Shown piece after piece: positions 53,360 to 63,096 of a stretch of 64,000 nucleotides of DNA (its first letter is position 1; every line of letters begins with the position of its first letter). The DNA lies in NCBI RefSeq assembly GCF_001598375.1, contig NZ_BCYV01000004.1, forward strand, positions 1-64,000, read 5' to 3'. Position numbers and translations under genes: made by a program. Under the pieces are notes generated by a model. The model was not told where the DNA came from. It was given only the letters and a program-made list of their open reading frames with translations, and ran no database searches. The DNA is from Novosphingobium capsulatum NBRC 12533 (lineage in GTDB: Bacteria; Pseudomonadota; Alphaproteobacteria; Sphingomonadales; Sphingomonadaceae).

Positions 53360-54682
53360 TCAGTCCTGCTGCAACATGGCCTCGCCATGGCAGGTCGCGT
53401 CCAGGCCGGCCATTTCCTCGTCCCGCGTCACGCGCATGGGCAGGGCCATCGACACCATCAGCGCGGCAATCGCGGTGGCGATCGCGCTCCACGCAGCGAC
53501 GGCCACCACGCCCACGGCCTGGCCCACCACCTGGTGCGCCAGGGTCATGCCCGGGCCGTAGCCGGTGCCGCCGAGCGCGGGGTGGAGAACCAGCGCGGTG
53601 AGCATCGTGCCGGCAATGCCGGTCATGCCCTGGCCGGCAAAGACACCCAGCGAATCGTCGATCTGGAGATGGCCCTGAACCAGGCGCGCGGTGCCCTTGG
53701 CGACGAGTGTCGCGACAAGGCCCAGCACCACGGCCATGCCGGGGCTGGTATAGGCCGCGACCGGGGCGATCAGGGCCAGGCCAGCCAGCGCGCCGCGTGC
53801 CAGCCCGGTGGGGCCGGGACGTGCGCCGCCGAGGCGATCGAGCAGCAGCCAGGCCAGCGCAGCCGTCGCGATGGCCACGTGGGTGTTGATAAGCGCCATG
53901 GCGGCATCATCACCCGCGGCCAGCGCGCTGCCTCCGGCCAGCGCCAGGCTGCCCAGCCAGACCATCGCGCCGCCCACCAGGGTCAGCAACGGAAAGCCAC
54001 CGCTGCGCGCAGCAGCCTGGGCAAAGCGTTCACGCCGGCCCATCAGCAGCGCCACGACCAGCGCCGAGACTCCGGCGCTGGTGTGAATGACCAGTCCTCC
54101 GGCATAGTCCACCGTGCCAAGCCGCGTGGCGAGCCAGCCGCCGCCCCAGATCCAGTGCGCGATCGGCGCATAGACCATCAGGCTCCACAGTGCGCAAAAG
54201 CCCAGCACCCAGCCAAAGCGGGCGCGATCCACCCAGGCTCCGATCATCAGCGCGGGGGCGGCGAGGGCAAAGACCATCTCGAACAGGGCATAGGCGCTTT
54301 CGGGCACCAGGGTATCGGCGCGCACGTTGCCCAGATCGATCAGCATCCAGGCACTGCCGCTGCCGAGCCAGCCATTGCTGACCGTGCCGAACGCGAGGGT
54401 ATAACCCACCACGATCCACAGCAGGGAAACCAGCGCGGTGACCGCCACGGTCTGCGTCATGACCGAGAGCATACTCTGCGTCCGCACGCGCCCGGCATAA
54501 AACAGGCCGATGCCCGGCAGCACCAGCAGCAGCCCGAGCAGCGTGGCGGCGAGAAGCCATGCGGTATCGCCGCTATCGGCGGGGTCGAGCCCGGCATCCT
54601 GGGCATGGGCAAGGGTTGGAACCAGCAGCAGGGCCAGCGCGGCCAGGGCGCGGGCCCCGTGATGTCGCAACGAATCGTTCAT
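53360..54682 (-). CDS. amt: Ammonium transporter family protein with altered pore
   Basis: 440 residues from ATG 54682. A signal peptide (~1-28, AHAQ) precedes 11 membrane segments. The family is clear: PGIGLFYAGRVRTQSML, WIWGGGWLATRLGTVDYAGGLVIHTSAG and INTHVAIATAALAWLL. By alignment to E. coli AmtB: first pore His is kept (H200), the Phe of the periplasmic gate near F107 is kept (F138 in MVFAL), but the second pore His (H318) is Q351 (GVFAGQGMTGI), and the WFGFNAGS segment that holds F215 reads SLALAGGS, giving Leu for both Phe and Ser for Trp. There is no glnK next to it. It may be a transporter of changed selectivity, or a sensor. The stop lies 20-60 bases from the terminator at 53299. 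Confidence 0.88.
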   Translation of the reverse strand: MNDSLRHHGARALAALALLLVPTLAHAQDAGLDPADSGDTAWLLAATLLGLLLVLPGIGLFYAGRVRTQSMLSVMTQTVAVTALVSLLWIVVGYTLAFGTVSNGWLGSGSAWMLIDLGNVRADTLVPESAYALFEMVFALAAPALMIGAWVDRARFGWVLGFCALWSLMVYAPIAHWIWGGGWLATRLGTVDYAGGLVIHTSAGVSALVVALLMGRRERFAQAAARSGGFPLLTLVGGAMVWLGSLALAGGSALAAGDDAAMALINTHVAIATAALAWLLLDRLGGARPGPTGLARGALAGLALIAPVAAYTSPGMAVVLGLVATLVAKGTARLVQGHLQIDDSLGVFAGQGMTGIAGTMLTALVLHPALGGTGYGPGMTLAHQVVGQAVGVVAVAAWSAIATAIAALMVSMALPMRVTRDEEMAGLDATCHGEAMLQQD

Positions 54683-54726
54683 GGCGCGGCACCTTAGGCC
54701 CAAGTCTTTGACAAATCCGAAATGGT

Positions 54727-54753
54727 TAGCGGCGCGGTGACCAAGCGCCGCTA
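54727..54753 (-). terminator. Hairpin at the end of the 2-hydroxyacid dehydrogenase gene
   Basis: TAGCGGCG (54727-54734) pairs with CGCCGCTA (54746-54753), the latter overlapping the dehydrogenase stop codon. Eight perfect pairs over an 11-base loop, with a short T/C tail. A weak terminator between the dehydrogenase and amt genes, both leftward. Confidence 0.4.
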
Positions 54754-55779
54754 GGCCCAGCCTTCTATCACTTGATCGGGCGGGCGATGGCCATCGGCCC
54801 AGAAGCGGATATTGGCGATGACCTTGTCGCCCGAGGCGAGCCGCCCTTCGAACGTGGCGCTGCCCATGTGCGGCAGCAGGACCACGTTGGGCAACTGGCG
54901 CAGGCGCGGATCGACCTGGGGTTCGTGCGCGAAAACATCGAGTCCGGCGCCGCCGATCGCCCCGGCCTCGAGCGCGGCGATCAGCGCGGCTTCCTCGATC
55001 AGTTCGCCGCGCGCGGTGTTCACCACATATGCGTGCCGCTTCATCATCGCGATGCGCCGCGCATTGATCAGATGGTGGGTTTCGCTCGTGTGCGGGCAAT
55101 GCAGCGACAAAATGTCGGCGGTGCGCACCAGCGTGTCGAGATCGGCCTCATAGCGCGCGCCCAGCGCTGCCTCTGCCGCCGGGGGCAGGCGGTGGCGGTT
55201 GTGATAGACGACCGCCATGCCAAAGGCGCGGGCGCGCAGGGCCACGGCCTGGCCGATTCGCCCCATGCCGATGATGCCCAGCATCTTGCCGCCCAGGCGG
55301 TGACCCAGCAGGCTGGATGGCGACCAGCCTTCCCAGGTCTGTTCGCGGATCACGCGCTCGCCATCGGCCAGCCGGCGCGGCACCGAAATGATCAGTGCCA
55401 TGGTCATGTCGGCGGTATCGTCGGTGAAGACGCCGGGCGTGTTGGTGACGATGATCTTGCGCGCACGCGCGGCGGCGAGATCGATATGTTCGATGCCTGC
55501 GCCGAAATTGGCGATCAGGCCAAGGCCGGGGCCGGCCGCCGCGATCAGATCGGCATCGATCGCATCGGTGACCGTGGGCACCAGGACATGCGCCTGCGCC
55601 ACGGCATCGCGCAAGGCCTGTCGTGACATGGGGCGATCATCGGCATTGAGCATGACGTCGAACAATTCGGCCATGCGCCGCTGCGTTTCGGGCAACAGGC
55701 GACGGGTCACGACGACGCGGGGCTTGCCGTCGATACGGCGCGTGAGGCGCAAGTCTTGCGGGCGGGCGTGCTGGCTCAT
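54751..55779 (-). CDS. D-isomer-specific 2-hydroxyacid dehydrogenase (glyoxylate/hydroxypyruvate reductase-like)
   Basis: 342 residues from ATG 55779 (MSQHARPQDL); an ATG at 55800 would add seven residues. NAD domain GIIGMGRIGQAVALRARAFG, then HN/HCPHTSETHHLIN, catalytic Arg in VNTARGELI, Glu in LDVFAHEPQVDP and His in LLPHMGSAT. The last motif and the NTPGVFTDDTADMTMAL segment fit the glyoxylate/hydroxypyruvate (GyaR/GhrA) group. It reduces glyoxylate or hydroxypyruvate with NAD(P)H in the cytoplasm. Just ahead of the amt gene on the same strand but separated by a hairpin. Confidence 0.88.
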   Translation of the reverse strand: MSQHARPQDLRLTRRIDGKPRVVVTRRLLPETQRRMAELFDVMLNADDRPMSRQALRDAVAQAHVLVPTVTDAIDADLIAAAGPGLGLIANFGAGIEHIDLAAARARKIIVTNTPGVFTDDTADMTMALIISVPRRLADGERVIREQTWEGWSPSSLLGHRLGGKMLGIIGMGRIGQAVALRARAFGMAVVYHNRHRLPPAAEAALGARYEADLDTLVRTADILSLHCPHTSETHHLINARRIAMMKRHAYVVNTARGELIEEAALIAALEAGAIGGAGLDVFAHEPQVDPRLRQLPNVVLLPHMGSATFEGRLASGDKVIANIRFWADGHRPPDQVIEGWA

Positions 55780-55986
55780 CCCCACTATGGCTATGCGCAT
55801 GGGGTGGTGGTGGTCAAGCAGGACCAAGGGCGATATCCGATCGGGACCCGAATTTGTCGTGGCATTCGGGCTGGGCCAGGCGGGTGATCGCCGGCCGCAG
55901 CCATGCAGGCTGTTGCCCTTGCCGGCCAATGCTGTATCGCACCAGAGATTGCACGTCCGGGCGGGGGCGGCAGGAGAAGTCTTACC

Positions 55987-56487
55987 GTGATCCAGTTTCG
56001 CTTTATCATCCGTTCGGCCGCGGCGCTGGCACTGGTTGCCGGTGCGGTGGGCTTGGCCGGACGGCCGGCGCATCTGCACGCCGCCGATGATGGCAACAGC
56101 CCCTATTGGGCGTCGCTATCCAAGGACCAGACCAACATGCGCGTGGGGCCTGGGCGCGAATACCGCATCAATTGGGTCTATGTGCGCCGTGGCTTGCCGG
56201 TAAAGGTCTTGCGGGTGATGGGTGGCTGGCGCCTGATCGAAGATCCCGATGGCGCGCGCGGCTGGGTGCTGGCGCAGTTTCTCAGCCGCAATCGCGCCGC
56301 GCTGGTCAAGGGGGCGATTACGCCGATCCGCGCCAACAAGGATGGTAGCGGCCCGGTGCTGTGGCGCGCGGCGCCTGGCGTTCAGGCCGCGCTGGGCGAT
56401 TGCCGTGATGGCTGGTGCCCGGTTGATGTCGGCGGGCGCCGGGGCTTTGTGGCGCAGGATGCGCTGTGGGGCGCGGGGACGCCTTGA
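55987..56487 (+). CDS. Exported SH3b-domain protein
   Basis: 166 residues; GTG start at 55987 with AGGAG about ten bases upstream. Signal peptide ~1-32 (FIIRSAAALALVAGAVGLAG... HLHA-AD). Two bacterial SH3 repeats follow: ~45-105 (QTNMRVGPGREYRINWVYVRRGLPVKVL... GARGWVLAQFL) and ~110-165 (ITPIRANKDGS... CRDGWCPVDVGGRRGFV). SH3b domains usually bind cell-wall peptides. No enzyme domain. A dispersed palindrome follows at 56510. Confidence 0.88.
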   Translation: MIQFRFIIRSAAALALVAGAVGLAGRPAHLHAADDGNSPYWASLSKDQTNMRVGPGREYRINWVYVRRGLPVKVLRVMGGWRLIEDPDGARGWVLAQFLSRNRAALVKGAITPIRANKDGSGPVLWRAAPGVQAALGDCRDGWCPVDVGGRRGFVAQDALWGAGTP

Positions 56488-56509
56488 AGGCTGCGTTTTC
56501 TTAGGTTTT

Positions 56510-56546
56510 CACCACCCCCCAACCCCCTCCTCTGAAGAGGAGGGGG
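56510..56546. repeat. REP-like palindrome, same family as 1290-1385
   Basis: Carries the CACCACCCCCC arm and the 24-base near-palindrome CCCCCTCCTCT-GA-AGAGGAGGGGG at 56523-56546, in the same orientation as the first copy at 1290. Only one half of the composite is present. It sits between the convergent SH3b and thiolase genes, again a place for a two-way terminator. Confidence 0.8.
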
Positions 56547-56565
56547 CGGAAGATTTCATCCGCTT

Positions 56566-57762
56566 TTAGACCAGTTCGACGGCGAGGGCGGTGGCTTCGC
56601 CGCCACCGATGCACAGGCTGGCCACGCCCTTGGTCTTGCCGTGGCGCTTGAGCGCGGCAAGCAGGGTGGTGACGATGCGTGCGCCCGAGGCGCCGATCGG
56701 ATGGCCCAGCGCGGTGGCGCCGCCATGGACGTTGACCTTGTCGTGGCTGATGCCAAGGTCATGCATCGCGAACATCGCCACGCAGGCAAAGGCTTCGTTC
56801 ACTTCGAACAGTTCGACGTCGTCGACGCTCCAGCCGGCCTTGTCGAGCACCTTCTTGATCGCACCGACCGGGGCGATGGTGAAGTCCTTGGGTTCCTGGG
56901 CATGGGCGGCCAGGGCCACGATGCGCGCCACGGGCTTGAGGCCCTTGGCATCGGCCACGCTCTGGCGGGTAAGTGTAAGGGCTGCCGCGCCGTCCGAGAT
57001 CGACGAGGACGTGGCCGCGGTGATCGTGCCGTCCTTGGCAAAGGCGGGCTTGAGCGAGGGAATCTTGTCGGGGCGGGCCTTGCTCGGGGCCTCGTCGGTA
57101 TCGACCGTCACTTCGCCAGCGCGGGTCTTGACCGTGACGGGGGCGATTTCCTCGACAAAGGCGCCATCGGCGATCGCGGCCTTGGCGCGGCGCAGCGATT
57201 CGATGGTGTATTCGTCCTGGTTTTCGCGGGTCAGGCCATAGTCGTTGGCAGTATCCTGGGCGAAGGTGCCCATGGCGCGGCCGGCTTCATAGGCGTCTTC
57301 CAGGCCATCGAGGAACATGTGGTCATAGGCCGTATCATGGCCGATGCGCGCGCCCGACCGGTGCTTCTTGAGCAGGTAGGGGGCGTTGGTCATCGATTCC
57401 ATGCCGCCGGCAATGGCGAGGTCGATGCTGCCGGCGGCCAGGGCCTCGGCGGCCATGATCACCGTCTGCATGCCAGAGCCGCAGACCTTGTTGACCGTGG
57501 TGGCCTGGGCCGACTTGGGCAGGCCGGCCTTGATCGCGGCCTGGCGGGCGGGTGCCTGGCCCAGGCCGGCGGGCAGCACGCAGCCCATGTAGACCCGCTC
57601 CACGTCGGCGCCGTCCACGCCGGCGCGCGCGACGGCGGCCTTGACCGCGGTGGCGCCGAGATCGGTTGCGGCAACGTCTGCCAGTGCACCCTGCATGGCG
57701 CCCATCGGCGTGCGCGCATAGCTGAGGATGACGATCGGATCGGCGGCGGAGAACTGGGCCAT
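56566..57762 (-). CDS. phaA: Acetyl-CoA C-acyltransferase (thiolase)
   Basis: 398 residues. Nucleophile C94 in NKVCGSGMQTV; the second-half motifs GHPIGASGAR (His) and CIGGGEATAL (Cys acid/base) are present. Length and the short MAQFSAADPIVILSYARTPMG start fit the biosynthetic acetoacetyl-CoA thiolase group (phaA/atoB); a degradative role cannot be excluded. It condenses two acetyl-CoA molecules. Its ATG has GGAAGGA 10 bases before it. No phaB or phaC gene is near, so the symbol is tentative. Confidence 0.9.
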   Translation of the reverse strand: MAQFSAADPIVILSYARTPMGAMQGALADVAATDLGATAVKAAVARAGVDGADVERVYMGCVLPAGLGQAPARQAAIKAGLPKSAQATTVNKVCGSGMQTVIMAAEALAAGSIDLAIAGGMESMTNAPYLLKKHRSGARIGHDTAYDHMFLDGLEDAYEAGRAMGTFAQDTANDYGLTRENQDEYTIESLRRAKAAIADGAFVEEIAPVTVKTRAGEVTVDTDEAPSKARPDKIPSLKPAFAKDGTITAATSSSISDGAAALTLTRQSVADAKGLKPVARIVALAAHAQEPKDFTIAPVGAIKKVLDKAGWSVDDVELFEVNEAFACVAMFAMHDLGISHDKVNVHGGATALGHPIGASGARIVTTLLAALKRHGKTKGVASLCIGGGEATALAVELV

Positions 57763-57972
57763 GGTAACAGGTCCTTCCTGTGCTAAACTGCCGCCCCGGC
57801 TGCGGGCGGGTGGCAGCGTCTTGTCGTTGCCAGCGCCGATGTAGAGACCGGGCGTGGCGATTGCAATTGAAGGCGGCCCTGCATTGCCGTTTCATGACGC
57901 ATTGCAGCAATTCGGCAGACACCCTGGGGTGGGGCTCGTGCGGCCGGGCATGGGGCGGGTGGGGGACGTAAC

Positions 57973-58752
57973 GTGGGGTTTTCGGCGCAGATGCCGATGT
58001 TTACGGTCGTGTTGGGCATGCCGGCCTGGCTCTTGGTGACAATCGGCGCCATTTTGGGGGCAATCATCGGATCATTCCTGGGCACCGTGGCGGTGCGCCT
58101 GCCGGCCGGGCGCGGCATCATCCGCGCGCCTTCGGCCTGCGATAGCTGCCGCCAGCGCCTGCGCCCGTGGCACCTGGTGCCGATCGTTTCATGGCTGGCC
58201 CTGCGCGGGCGCTGTCAATCCTGCGCTGCGCCGATCGGGCGGGGGCAACTGGCGGCAGAGGTGCTGGGCGCCGCGATCGGCGCATTGGCATGGTGGGCAC
58301 CGATTGGCCTCGCCTTGCCGGCCATGGTGCTGGGCTGGCAACTCCTGCTGCTGGGGCTGCTCGATGCGCGCTGCCTGTGGTTGCCGTGGCGCCTCAACGC
58401 TGCGCTGGCGTTGAGCGGATTGGCGGTAGCCGTGGCGGACAACTGTTTGCCATTTGCCCTCGCTGGGGGCGGCCTGGCCTATGGCCTCTTGGCGCTGGTT
58501 GCGTGGGGCTATCGCCGGGCGCGCGGGCGCGAAGGGCTGGGCGGAGGTGATCCGCTGCTGCTCGGCGCGATCGGGTTATGGGTGGGGCCGGTGGGCGCGG
58601 TGCATGTCCTGCTTGGCGCGGCGCTGCTCGGCCTGGCCGTGGCGGGCCTGATGGCCTGGCGAGGAGGCCGCATCGATGCAGCCACCAGATTGCCGCTCGG
58701 TACGTTCCTGGCCGCCGCGGCCTGGCCTGTTTTCGTGCTCGACCTGAGGTGA
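57973..58752 (+). CDS. gspO: Prepilin peptidase (A24A type IV leader peptidase)
   Basis: 259 residues. GTG start with GGGGGA six bases upstream; ATG at 57991 is an alternative. N-terminal segment IIGSFLGTVAVRLPAGRG (first domain), Cys pairs CDSCRQRL and CQSCAAP (methylase/zinc domain), then membrane segments with catalytic Asp in LLDARCLW and in GLGGGDPLLLGAIG. It cleaves and N-methylates prepilins or pseudopilins. The LPD form of the first Asp site is not intact here: LLDARCLWLPW. There is no pil or gsp gene nearby, so it must serve genes elsewhere. Confidence 0.9.
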   Translation: MGFSAQMPMFTVVLGMPAWLLVTIGAILGAIIGSFLGTVAVRLPAGRGIIRAPSACDSCRQRLRPWHLVPIVSWLALRGRCQSCAAPIGRGQLAAEVLGAAIGALAWWAPIGLALPAMVLGWQLLLLGLLDARCLWLPWRLNAALALSGLAVAVADNCLPFALAGGGLAYGLLALVAWGYRRARGREGLGGGDPLLLGAIGLWVGPVGAVHVLLGAALLGLAVAGLMAWRGGRIDAATRLPLGTFLAAAAWPVFVLDLR

Positions 58753-59003
58753 GGGTGCGCGGGGCGCCTTGTGCAGCATGCAATCGTGTGCGCAATTCCT
58801 GCAACTGACATCTCGCGATGCGGCAAGAGGTGGCTGGTTTGCCGCGCTTTTGGGCAAAATCCGGGGGTTTGTACCTCGGTATTGTCACGATCTTGCCCAA
58901 ATGGGTGGGGTCAACCCCCTTTATTGCGCTGCACCCCACTTGCGCATGGGCCAAGGCAGGACTAGTGCCCCGTGCCAAGTGCATTCCATCGCGAGTCAGC
59001 CCC

Positions 59004-59378
59004 TTGGTCGACCTCATCCAATATCTGCCGATCCTGATTTTCCTCGGGATCGCGCTCGCGCTTTCCACGGCCTTCGTGTTTTTGCCGATGGGGGCAGCCC
59101 GTCTGACGGGCACCCACAATCCCACGGCAGACAAGCTGGCCGAATATGAGTGCGGGTTCCCCGCCTTTGAAGACCCGCGCAGCCAGTTCGACGTGCGGTT
59201 CTACCTCGTGGCGATCCTGTTCATTATCTTCGACCTGGAAGCAGCGTTCCTGTTTCCCTGGGCGGTGAGCCTCAAGCAGACCGGTTGGGCCGGCTGGGCG
59301 ACCATGATGGTCTTCCTGGCTGAGCTGGTGCTGGGCTTCATCTATGCCTGGAAGAAGGGCGCACTGGATTGGGAATGA
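59004..59378 (+). CDS. nuoA: NADH-quinone oxidoreductase subunit A
   Basis: 124 residues from TTG 59004 (read as [15 protein letters not shown]). No ATG fits in frame between the last stop and the first membrane segment, so TTG is the likely start. Three membrane segments: [41 protein letters not shown] and [16 protein letters not shown]; conserved loop [20 protein letters not shown] between 1 and 2. It starts the complex I operon; the promoter should lie in 58753-59003, where I see no clear consensus beyond a GGGGTCAACCCC repeat at 58907. The next gene overlaps by four bases. Confidence 0.92.
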   Translation: MVDLIQYLPILIFLGIALALSTAFVFLPMGAARLTGTHNPTADKLAEYECGFPAFEDPRSQFDVRFYLVAILFIIFDLEAAFLFPWAVSLKQTGWAGWATMMVFLAELVLGFIYAWKKGALDWE

Positions 59379-59932
59379 ACGACATGGCTACTATCCCCGC
59401 TGTCTCGCCCGTCGCTGGCTCGCCGATCGTCGCGCCCGACCAGGCCTTTTTCGAAAGCATCAACGCCGAGGTTTCGGACAAGGGCTTTCTCGTCACCTCG
59501 ACCGAGGAACTGTTCCAGTGGGCGCGCACCGGCTCGCTCTGGTGGATGACCTTTGGCCTGGCATGCTGCGCCGTGGAAATGATCCACGTCAACATGCCGC
59601 GCTATGACATGGAGCGCTTCGGCGTTGCTCCGCGCGCCTCGCCGCGCCAGTCCGACGTGATGATCGTGGCCGGCACGCTGTGCAACAAGATGGCCCCGGC
59701 GCTGCGCAAGGTCTACGACCAGATGTCGGACCCCAAGTACGTCATCTCGATGGGTTCGTGCGCCAATGGTGGTGGCTATTACCACTACAGCTATTCGGTG
59801 GTGCGCGGCTGTGACCGCATCGTGCCGGTGGATATCTATGTGCCGGGTTGCCCGCCGACTGCCGAGGCGCTGCTCTATGGCGTGATGCAGTTGCAGCGGA
59901 AGATCCGCCGCATCGGCACGCTTGAGCGTTGA
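59375..59932 (+). CDS. nuoB: NADH-quinone oxidoreductase subunit B
   Basis: 185 residues from ATG 59375 (ATGA overlap with nuoA). N2-cluster cysteines are seen in [12 protein letters not shown] (the adjacent Cys pair), GSCANGGG and [10 protein letters not shown]. It holds the last Fe-S cluster before ubiquinone in the peripheral arm of complex I. The first ~35 residues are a variable N-terminal extension. Confidence 0.97.
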   Translation: MNDMATIPAVSPVAGSPIVAPDQAFFESINAEVSDKGFLVTSTEELFQWARTGSLWWMTFGLACCAVEMIHVNMPRYDMERFGVAPRASPRQSDVMIVAGTLCNKMAPALRKVYDQMSDPKYVISMGSCANGGGYYHYSYSVVRGCDRIVPVDIYVPGCPPTAEALLYGVMQLQRKIRRIGTLER

Positions 59933-59945
59933 GAGGGTAGGGCAC

Positions 59946-60677
59946 ATGGCCATTCTGCATTCCGCACCGCGCTATGCCCCCTTCGACGGGGTGAAAGACA
60001 CGCTCGCCACCGCGCTGGGTGACCTGGTGATCGAAGCCAAGGAAGAGCACGGCGAAATCGTCCTGCTGGTGGTGCGCGAGCGCATCCAGGACGTGCTGCG
60101 CACCCTGCGTGACGAGCACGAATACCAGCAGCTGATGGAAATCGCCGGGGCAGACTATCCGCAGCGGCTCGACCGTTTCGAAGTGGTCTATTGCCTCCTC
60201 TCGCTGACCCGCAACCATCGCCTGATCGTGAAGGTGCGGACCGACGAGGCGACCCCGGTTCCCACCGCCACCACGCTGTGGCCGGTGGCTGGCTGGCTGG
60301 AACGCGAAGTCTATGACATGTATGGCGTGCTGTTCGCGGGCAACCCCGATCTGCGCCGCATCCTCACCGACTATGGCTTCCAGGGGCACCCGTTCCGCAA
60401 GGACTTCCCGCTGACCGGCTATGTCGAGCTGCGCTATTCCGAGGAAGACCAGCGCGTGGTCTATGAGCCCGTGCGCCTGGCCCAGGACCTGCGCCAGTTC
60501 GACTTCATGAGCCCGTGGGAAGGCGCCGACTACGTGCTGCCCGGTGACGAGAAGGCAGCGCAAGCGGCCGCGCCTGCACCGGTGGCCACGCCCAAGGACA
60601 CGCCGACGCCGGCGCATACCGGCGCTGGCGCGGCGGCCAACAAGGAAGCGACCAAGCCCTCGGGAGACAAGGCATGA
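59946..60677 (+). CDS. nuoC: NADH-quinone oxidoreductase subunit C
   Basis: 243 residues from ATG 59946. NuoC core with [43 protein letters not shown] and [25 protein letters not shown]-terminal Ala/Pro/Lys-rich tail of about 40 residues (~203-243) is beyond the usual domain. It is a peripheral-arm subunit next to NuoD at the quinone site. Overlaps nuoD by four bases. Confidence 0.96.
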   Translation: MAILHSAPRYAPFDGVKDTLATALGDLVIEAKEEHGEIVLLVVRERIQDVLRTLRDEHEYQQLMEIAGADYPQRLDRFEVVYCLLSLTRNHRLIVKVRTDEATPVPTATTLWPVAGWLEREVYDMYGVLFAGNPDLRRILTDYGFQGHPFRKDFPLTGYVELRYSEEDQRVVYEPVRLAQDLRQFDFMSPWEGADYVLPGDEKAAQAAAPAPVATPKDTPTPAHTGAGAAANKEATKPSGDKA

Positions 60678-61885
60678 GCTTCTCGCTCGAACAGTCGCCC
60701 ACCACGGGTGACGAGGTCATCACCAACTACACGATCAACTTCGGCCCGCAGCACCCGGCTGCGCACGGTGTGCTGCGCATGGTGATGGAGCTGGACGGCG
60801 AAATCATCGAGCGGATCGATCCGCACGTCGGCCTGCTGCATCGCGGCACGGAAAAGCTGATCGAGCACAAGACCTATCTCCAGGCGCTGCCGTATTTCGA
60901 CCGCCTGGACTACTGCTCGCCACTGGCGATGGAGCACTCCTACGTGCTCGCGGTGGAAAAGCTGCTCAACATCGCCGTGCCGCTGCGCGCGCAGTATCTG
61001 CGCGTACTGTTTGCCGAGCTGACCCGCATCTGCAACCACATGCTCAACATCGGTTCGCACGTCATGGACGTGGGGGCGATGACGCCGAACCTGTGGCTGT
61101 TCGAAATCCGCGAGGATTGTCTCACGTTCTTCGAACGCGCATCGGGCGCGCGTATGCACTCGGCCTGGTTCCGCCCCGGTGGCGTGCATCAGGACGTGCC
61201 GCTCAAGCTGTTGACCGATATGGCCGACTGGCTCGACACGCGCCTGCCGCAGCTGTTCGACGACGCGATGAGCCTGGTGGTCGACAACCGCATCTTCAAG
61301 CAGCGCAACGTCGATATCGCCGTTGTGAGCAAGGACGATGCGGTGCGCTGGGGCTTCTCCGGCCCGATGATCCGCGGTTCGGGCATCCCCTGGGATATCC
61401 GCAAGGCGCAGCCCTATGACGTCTATGACCGCATGGAATTCGATATTCCGGTGGGCACGCGGGGCGATTGCTATGACCGCATGATGGTGCGCGTGGAAGA
61501 AGTGCGCCAGTCGGCCCGGATCATGAAGCAGTGCCTGGCGCAGATGCCCGAAGGCCCGGTGCACAGCGATGACCGCAAGGTGATGCCGCCCAAGCGCGCC
61601 GAGATGAAGAGCTCGATGGAAAGCCTGATCCATCACTTCAAGCTCTACACCGAAGGGTTCCACGTGCCGGCCGGCGAAGTCTATGTCGCCACCGAAAGCC
61701 CCAAGGGCGAATTCGGCGTGTACCTGGTCTCTGACGGCACCAACAAGCCCTATCGCTGCAAGATCCGCCCGACCGCGTTCTCGCATCTCCAGGCGATGGA
61801 CTTCATGTCCAAGGGCCACATGCTGCCCGACGCGACCGCCATCCTGGGCGCGATCGACGTGGTGTTCGGGGAGTGCGACCGGTGA
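60674..61885 (+). CDS. nuoD: NADH-quinone oxidoreductase subunit D (49 kDa)
   Basis: 403 residues. Motifs: [55 protein letters not shown], and the end [12 protein letters not shown] and [12 protein letters not shown], as in complex I 49-kDa. Like all complex I homologues of [NiFe] hydrogenase large subunits, it lacks the four metal cysteines. It forms the quinone-binding pocket with NuoB. Its TGA is overlapped by the GTG of the next small gene. Confidence 0.97.
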   Translation: MSFSLEQSPTTGDEVITNYTINFGPQHPAAHGVLRMVMELDGEIIERIDPHVGLLHRGTEKLIEHKTYLQALPYFDRLDYCSPLAMEHSYVLAVEKLLNIAVPLRAQYLRVLFAELTRICNHMLNIGSHVMDVGAMTPNLWLFEIREDCLTFFERASGARMHSAWFRPGGVHQDVPLKLLTDMADWLDTRLPQLFDDAMSLVVDNRIFKQRNVDIAVVSKDDAVRWGFSGPMIRGSGIPWDIRKAQPYDVYDRMEFDIPVGTRGDCYDRMMVRVEEVRQSARIMKQCLAQMPEGPVHSDDRKVMPPKRAEMKSSMESLIHHFKLYTEGFHVPAGEVYVATESPKGEFGVYLVSDGTNKPYRCKIRPTAFSHLQAMDFMSKGHMLPDATAILGAIDVVFGECDR

Positions 61886-62088
61886 GCCGCGCGCAGATCG
61901 ATCAGGTTTCGATCCTCGCCTGCCTGACTGGGCTGGTCCTCGCCGTGGCCTGGTTCATTGCCCTGGGCGTGACCGGCAAGGCGCCGGAAAGCCTGGCCAT
62001 GCTGGCAAGCGCGGTGGGCGGTTTCGAACTGTTCCATTTTGGCCAGGGGCTGTGGTTCAACCGCGCCCGCCGGCGCAGGGGGCTTTGA
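61882..62088 (+). CDS. Small membrane protein inside the nuo operon
   Basis: 68 residues from GTG 61882, overlapping the nuoD stop (GTGA); another GTG lies at 61873. Two membrane segments, ~10-30 ([21 protein letters not shown]) and ~39-56 ([17 protein letters not shown]), then an Arg-rich end ([10 protein letters not shown]). No nuo family matches. The position between nuoD and nuoE, overlapping at one end and one base from the next gene, shows that it is part of the operon. Function unknown; it could be an accessory or assembly protein of complex I. Confidence 0.75.
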   Translation: MSRAQIDQVSILACLTGLVLAVAWFIALGVTGKAPESLAMLASAVGGFELFHFGQGLWFNRARRRRGL

Positions 62089-62089
62089 C

Positions 62090-62425
62090 ATGGCTGGTTT
62101 GACCCAGATCGCCACGGCCATGATCGCGGCCTACAACGCCCAGGATGCCGACACTTACGTCAGCTACATGACCGACGATGCCTGCGAAGCGGGCTATCGC
62201 GGCGCCGTGGTGCGCGACGGCAAGGAAGGCACCCGCCAGGGCCTCAAGAAGATGTTTGCCGAGTTTCCGGAAAACCGCGCCGAGGTGATCGGGGCGAACG
62301 AGCTGGGCAATTATGTGGTGTTTCACGAGCGCGTCTGGCGCTCTGCCGCTGCCGAGCCGTTTGACGTGATTGCCGTCTACAGCTTCGTCGATGGCAAGTG
62401 CGCACGCGTGGAGTTCATTCGCTAA
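62090..62425 (+). CDS. SnoaL/NTF2-like protein inside the nuo operon
   Basis: 111 residues from ATG 62090. NTF2 cone fold: an N-terminal helix ([30 protein letters not shown]), a strand set and the end [18 protein letters not shown]. SnoaL-like domains bind or isomerise small molecules, but no catalytic Asp/His pair can be assigned. Overlaps nuoE by one base (TAATG). Its co-translation with complex I is unusual, and no function can be inferred from sequence alone. Confidence 0.82.
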   Translation: MAGLTQIATAMIAAYNAQDADTYVSYMTDDACEAGYRGAVVRDGKEGTRQGLKKMFAEFPENRAEVIGANELGNYVVFHERVWRSAAAEPFDVIAVYSFVDGKCARVEFIR

Positions 62426-63093
62426 TGGCTGATCGTCATCCCGAACCCGATAGCCCCGCGCTGCGTGCGCGCTGGGGCAGCTTTGCCTGGACGCCCGAGA
62501 ACGCGACCAAGGCCAAGGAAATCATCGCGCGCTATCCCGCCGGGCGCCAGCGTTCTGCGGTGATGCCGCTGCTCGACCTGGCGCAGCGCCAGGTTGGCGC
62601 CGAAGAGAACACGCAGGGCTGGCTGCCGCTGCCGGTGATGGAATACGTCGCCGCGCAGCTCGACATGCCGATCATCCGCGTGCTCGAAGTGGCCACCTTC
62701 TACACGATGTACAACATCGCGCCGATCGGCCGGTTCCACGTGCAGGTCTGCGGCACCACGCCGTGCATGCTGCGCGGGTCTGACGACATCCTCGCCTCCT
62801 GCAAGGCCAAGGGCATGAAGAAGGGCCACACCACTGCTGATGGTCTGTTCACGCTGACCGAAGTGGAATGCATGGGCAACTGCTCGTCGGCGCCGATGGT
62901 GCAGATCAACGACGACAACTATGAAGACCTGACGGCCGAGCGGATCGAGCATATCCTCGACGAACTCGCTGCCGGGCGCCAGCCCAAGACCGGCACGCAA
63001 GAGCCGGGCCGCCACACCGTGGAACCGGTGGGTGGGCCGACCTCGCTGACGGCGATGGTTTCCGAAAACCACGATTATCGAGGGGAGTGGTAA
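62425..63093 (+). CDS. nuoE: NADH-quinone oxidoreductase subunit E
   Basis: 222 residues from ATG 62425, overlapping the SnoaL-like gene. Thioredoxin-like [2Fe-2S] domain with cysteines in VCGTTPCML and [12 protein letters not shown] (N1a). [30 protein letters not shown] is the helical front. A ~50-residue C-terminal tail ([14 protein letters not shown]...) is beyond the core. It transfers electrons with NuoF near the NADH site. Confidence 0.96.
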   Translation: MADRHPEPDSPALRARWGSFAWTPENATKAKEIIARYPAGRQRSAVMPLLDLAQRQVGAEENTQGWLPLPVMEYVAAQLDMPIIRVLEVATFYTMYNIAPIGRFHVQVCGTTPCMLRGSDDILASCKAKGMKKGHTTADGLFTLTEVECMGNCSSAPMVQINDDNYEDLTAERIEHILDELAAGRQPKTGTQEPGRHTVEPVGGPTSLTAMVSENHDYRGEW

Positions 63094-63096
63094 GCC

